This document shows, piece by piece, positions 63,780 to 64,000 of a stretch of 64,000 bases of DNA. Within the stretch, counting starts at the first letter, position 1; every line of letters begins with the position of its first letter. The notes beneath the pieces are model-generated. The model had not been told where the DNA came from, ran no database searches, and saw only the letters and a program-made list of their open reading frames with translations. Position numbers and translations under genes: made by a program. The stretch spans positions 1 through 64,000 of the forward strand of contig NZ_NAEW01000012.1 of assembly GCF_002075345.1 (NCBI RefSeq), read 5' to 3'. This stretch comes from Citrobacter braakii. GTDB taxonomy: Bacteria; Pseudomonadota; Gammaproteobacteria; Enterobacterales; Enterobacteriaceae.

Positions 63780-64000
63780 GGTTTATTATACCCGCGCAAG
63801 ATTTTTATATCCCTGGTGCCACACCGTTAAAAATCAGTGCATTAAAATTCTGGAGAAATTGAGATGTCTTCTGCCTGAGAAACAGCAGGTAAATCGGTAT
63901 TGAGTGTTTTTTATGCTGTGCAAAAGAGGATTGGAAATGTAGCGAAAGTGTCTGAGACTCACAATATAAAAATACAGGGCATTTGCAACCAAATGTAAAA
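63780..64000. other. Spacer upstream of lafZ, running off the window end
   Basis: 221 bp, AT-rich, no open frame of interest. It probably holds the lafZ promoter and, further right, that of the flagellin gene lafA, which is outside the window. Confidence 0.5.

Overview
This window looks like the chromosome of a member of the Enterobacteriaceae close to Escherichia, Salmonella and Citrobacter; Citrobacter is my best guess, from memory of where complete Flag-2 loci occur. The order 5S rRNA, tRNA-Asp, dkgB, yafC, yafD, yafE, mltD, gloB, yafS, rnhA, dnaQ, tRNA-Asp, then yafV, fadE, gmhA, yafJ, yafK, yafL is the E. coli K-12 backbone of the rrnH to fhiA region. Proteins such as DkgB, MltD, GmhA and YafS are recognisably near-identical to their E. 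coli counterparts.

Three blocks interrupt or extend that backbone. (1) A drug-efflux-type MFS gene (2265-3440) lies between yafC and yafD. (2) Just after the second tRNA-Asp (9602-9678) is a 12 kb accessory island. It holds a divergent ToxR/CadC-type membrane regulator with a FidL-like partner, and a chaperone-usher fimbrial operon: major subunit, minor subunit, usher, chaperone, subunit, two-domain adhesin, subunit. The operon continues without a gap into a PglL/Wzy-type O-oligosaccharyltransferase-like membrane protein and an EAL-domain gene. This suggests fimbriae that are both glycosylated and c-di-GMP controlled. (3) From 28412 to the window end lies the left part of a complete Flag-2 lateral flagellar locus, which E. 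coli K-12 keeps only as the fhiA/mbhA remnant. Its parts are the export and switch operon lfhAB-lfiRQPNM (minus), lafK and lfiEFGHIJ (plus), lfgAMN (minus), lfgBCDEFGHIJKL-lafW (plus), and the lafZ regulator with an overlapping small secretory gene (minus). The flagellin gene would lie beyond the right end.

Between lfiJ and lfgN sits a variable cargo block (41828-50492) that I read as a flagellin or glycan modification cluster. It has a TagD-like glycerol-3-phosphate cytidylyltransferase translationally coupled to lfiJ. On the other strand, one tight operon encodes a FliB/LafV-like protein, a three-domain transferase (GT2, GT25-like and CDP-glycerol glycerophosphotransferase-like), a GT2 transferase, a DegT-type PLP aminotransferase, an ATP-grasp/HAD fusion and a soluble alkaline-phosphatase/sulfatase-superfamily protein. 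This implies a CDP-glycerol-dependent, teichoic-acid-like decoration tied to a Gram-negative flagellum.

Two strong sigma-54 (-24/-12) promoter matches tie this together: one upstream of lfgB (52254-52269) and one on the minus strand upstream of the modification operon (50538-50553). LafK in the same locus is a sigma-54 activator with an intact GAFTGA motif, so structural and modification genes are probably switched on together.
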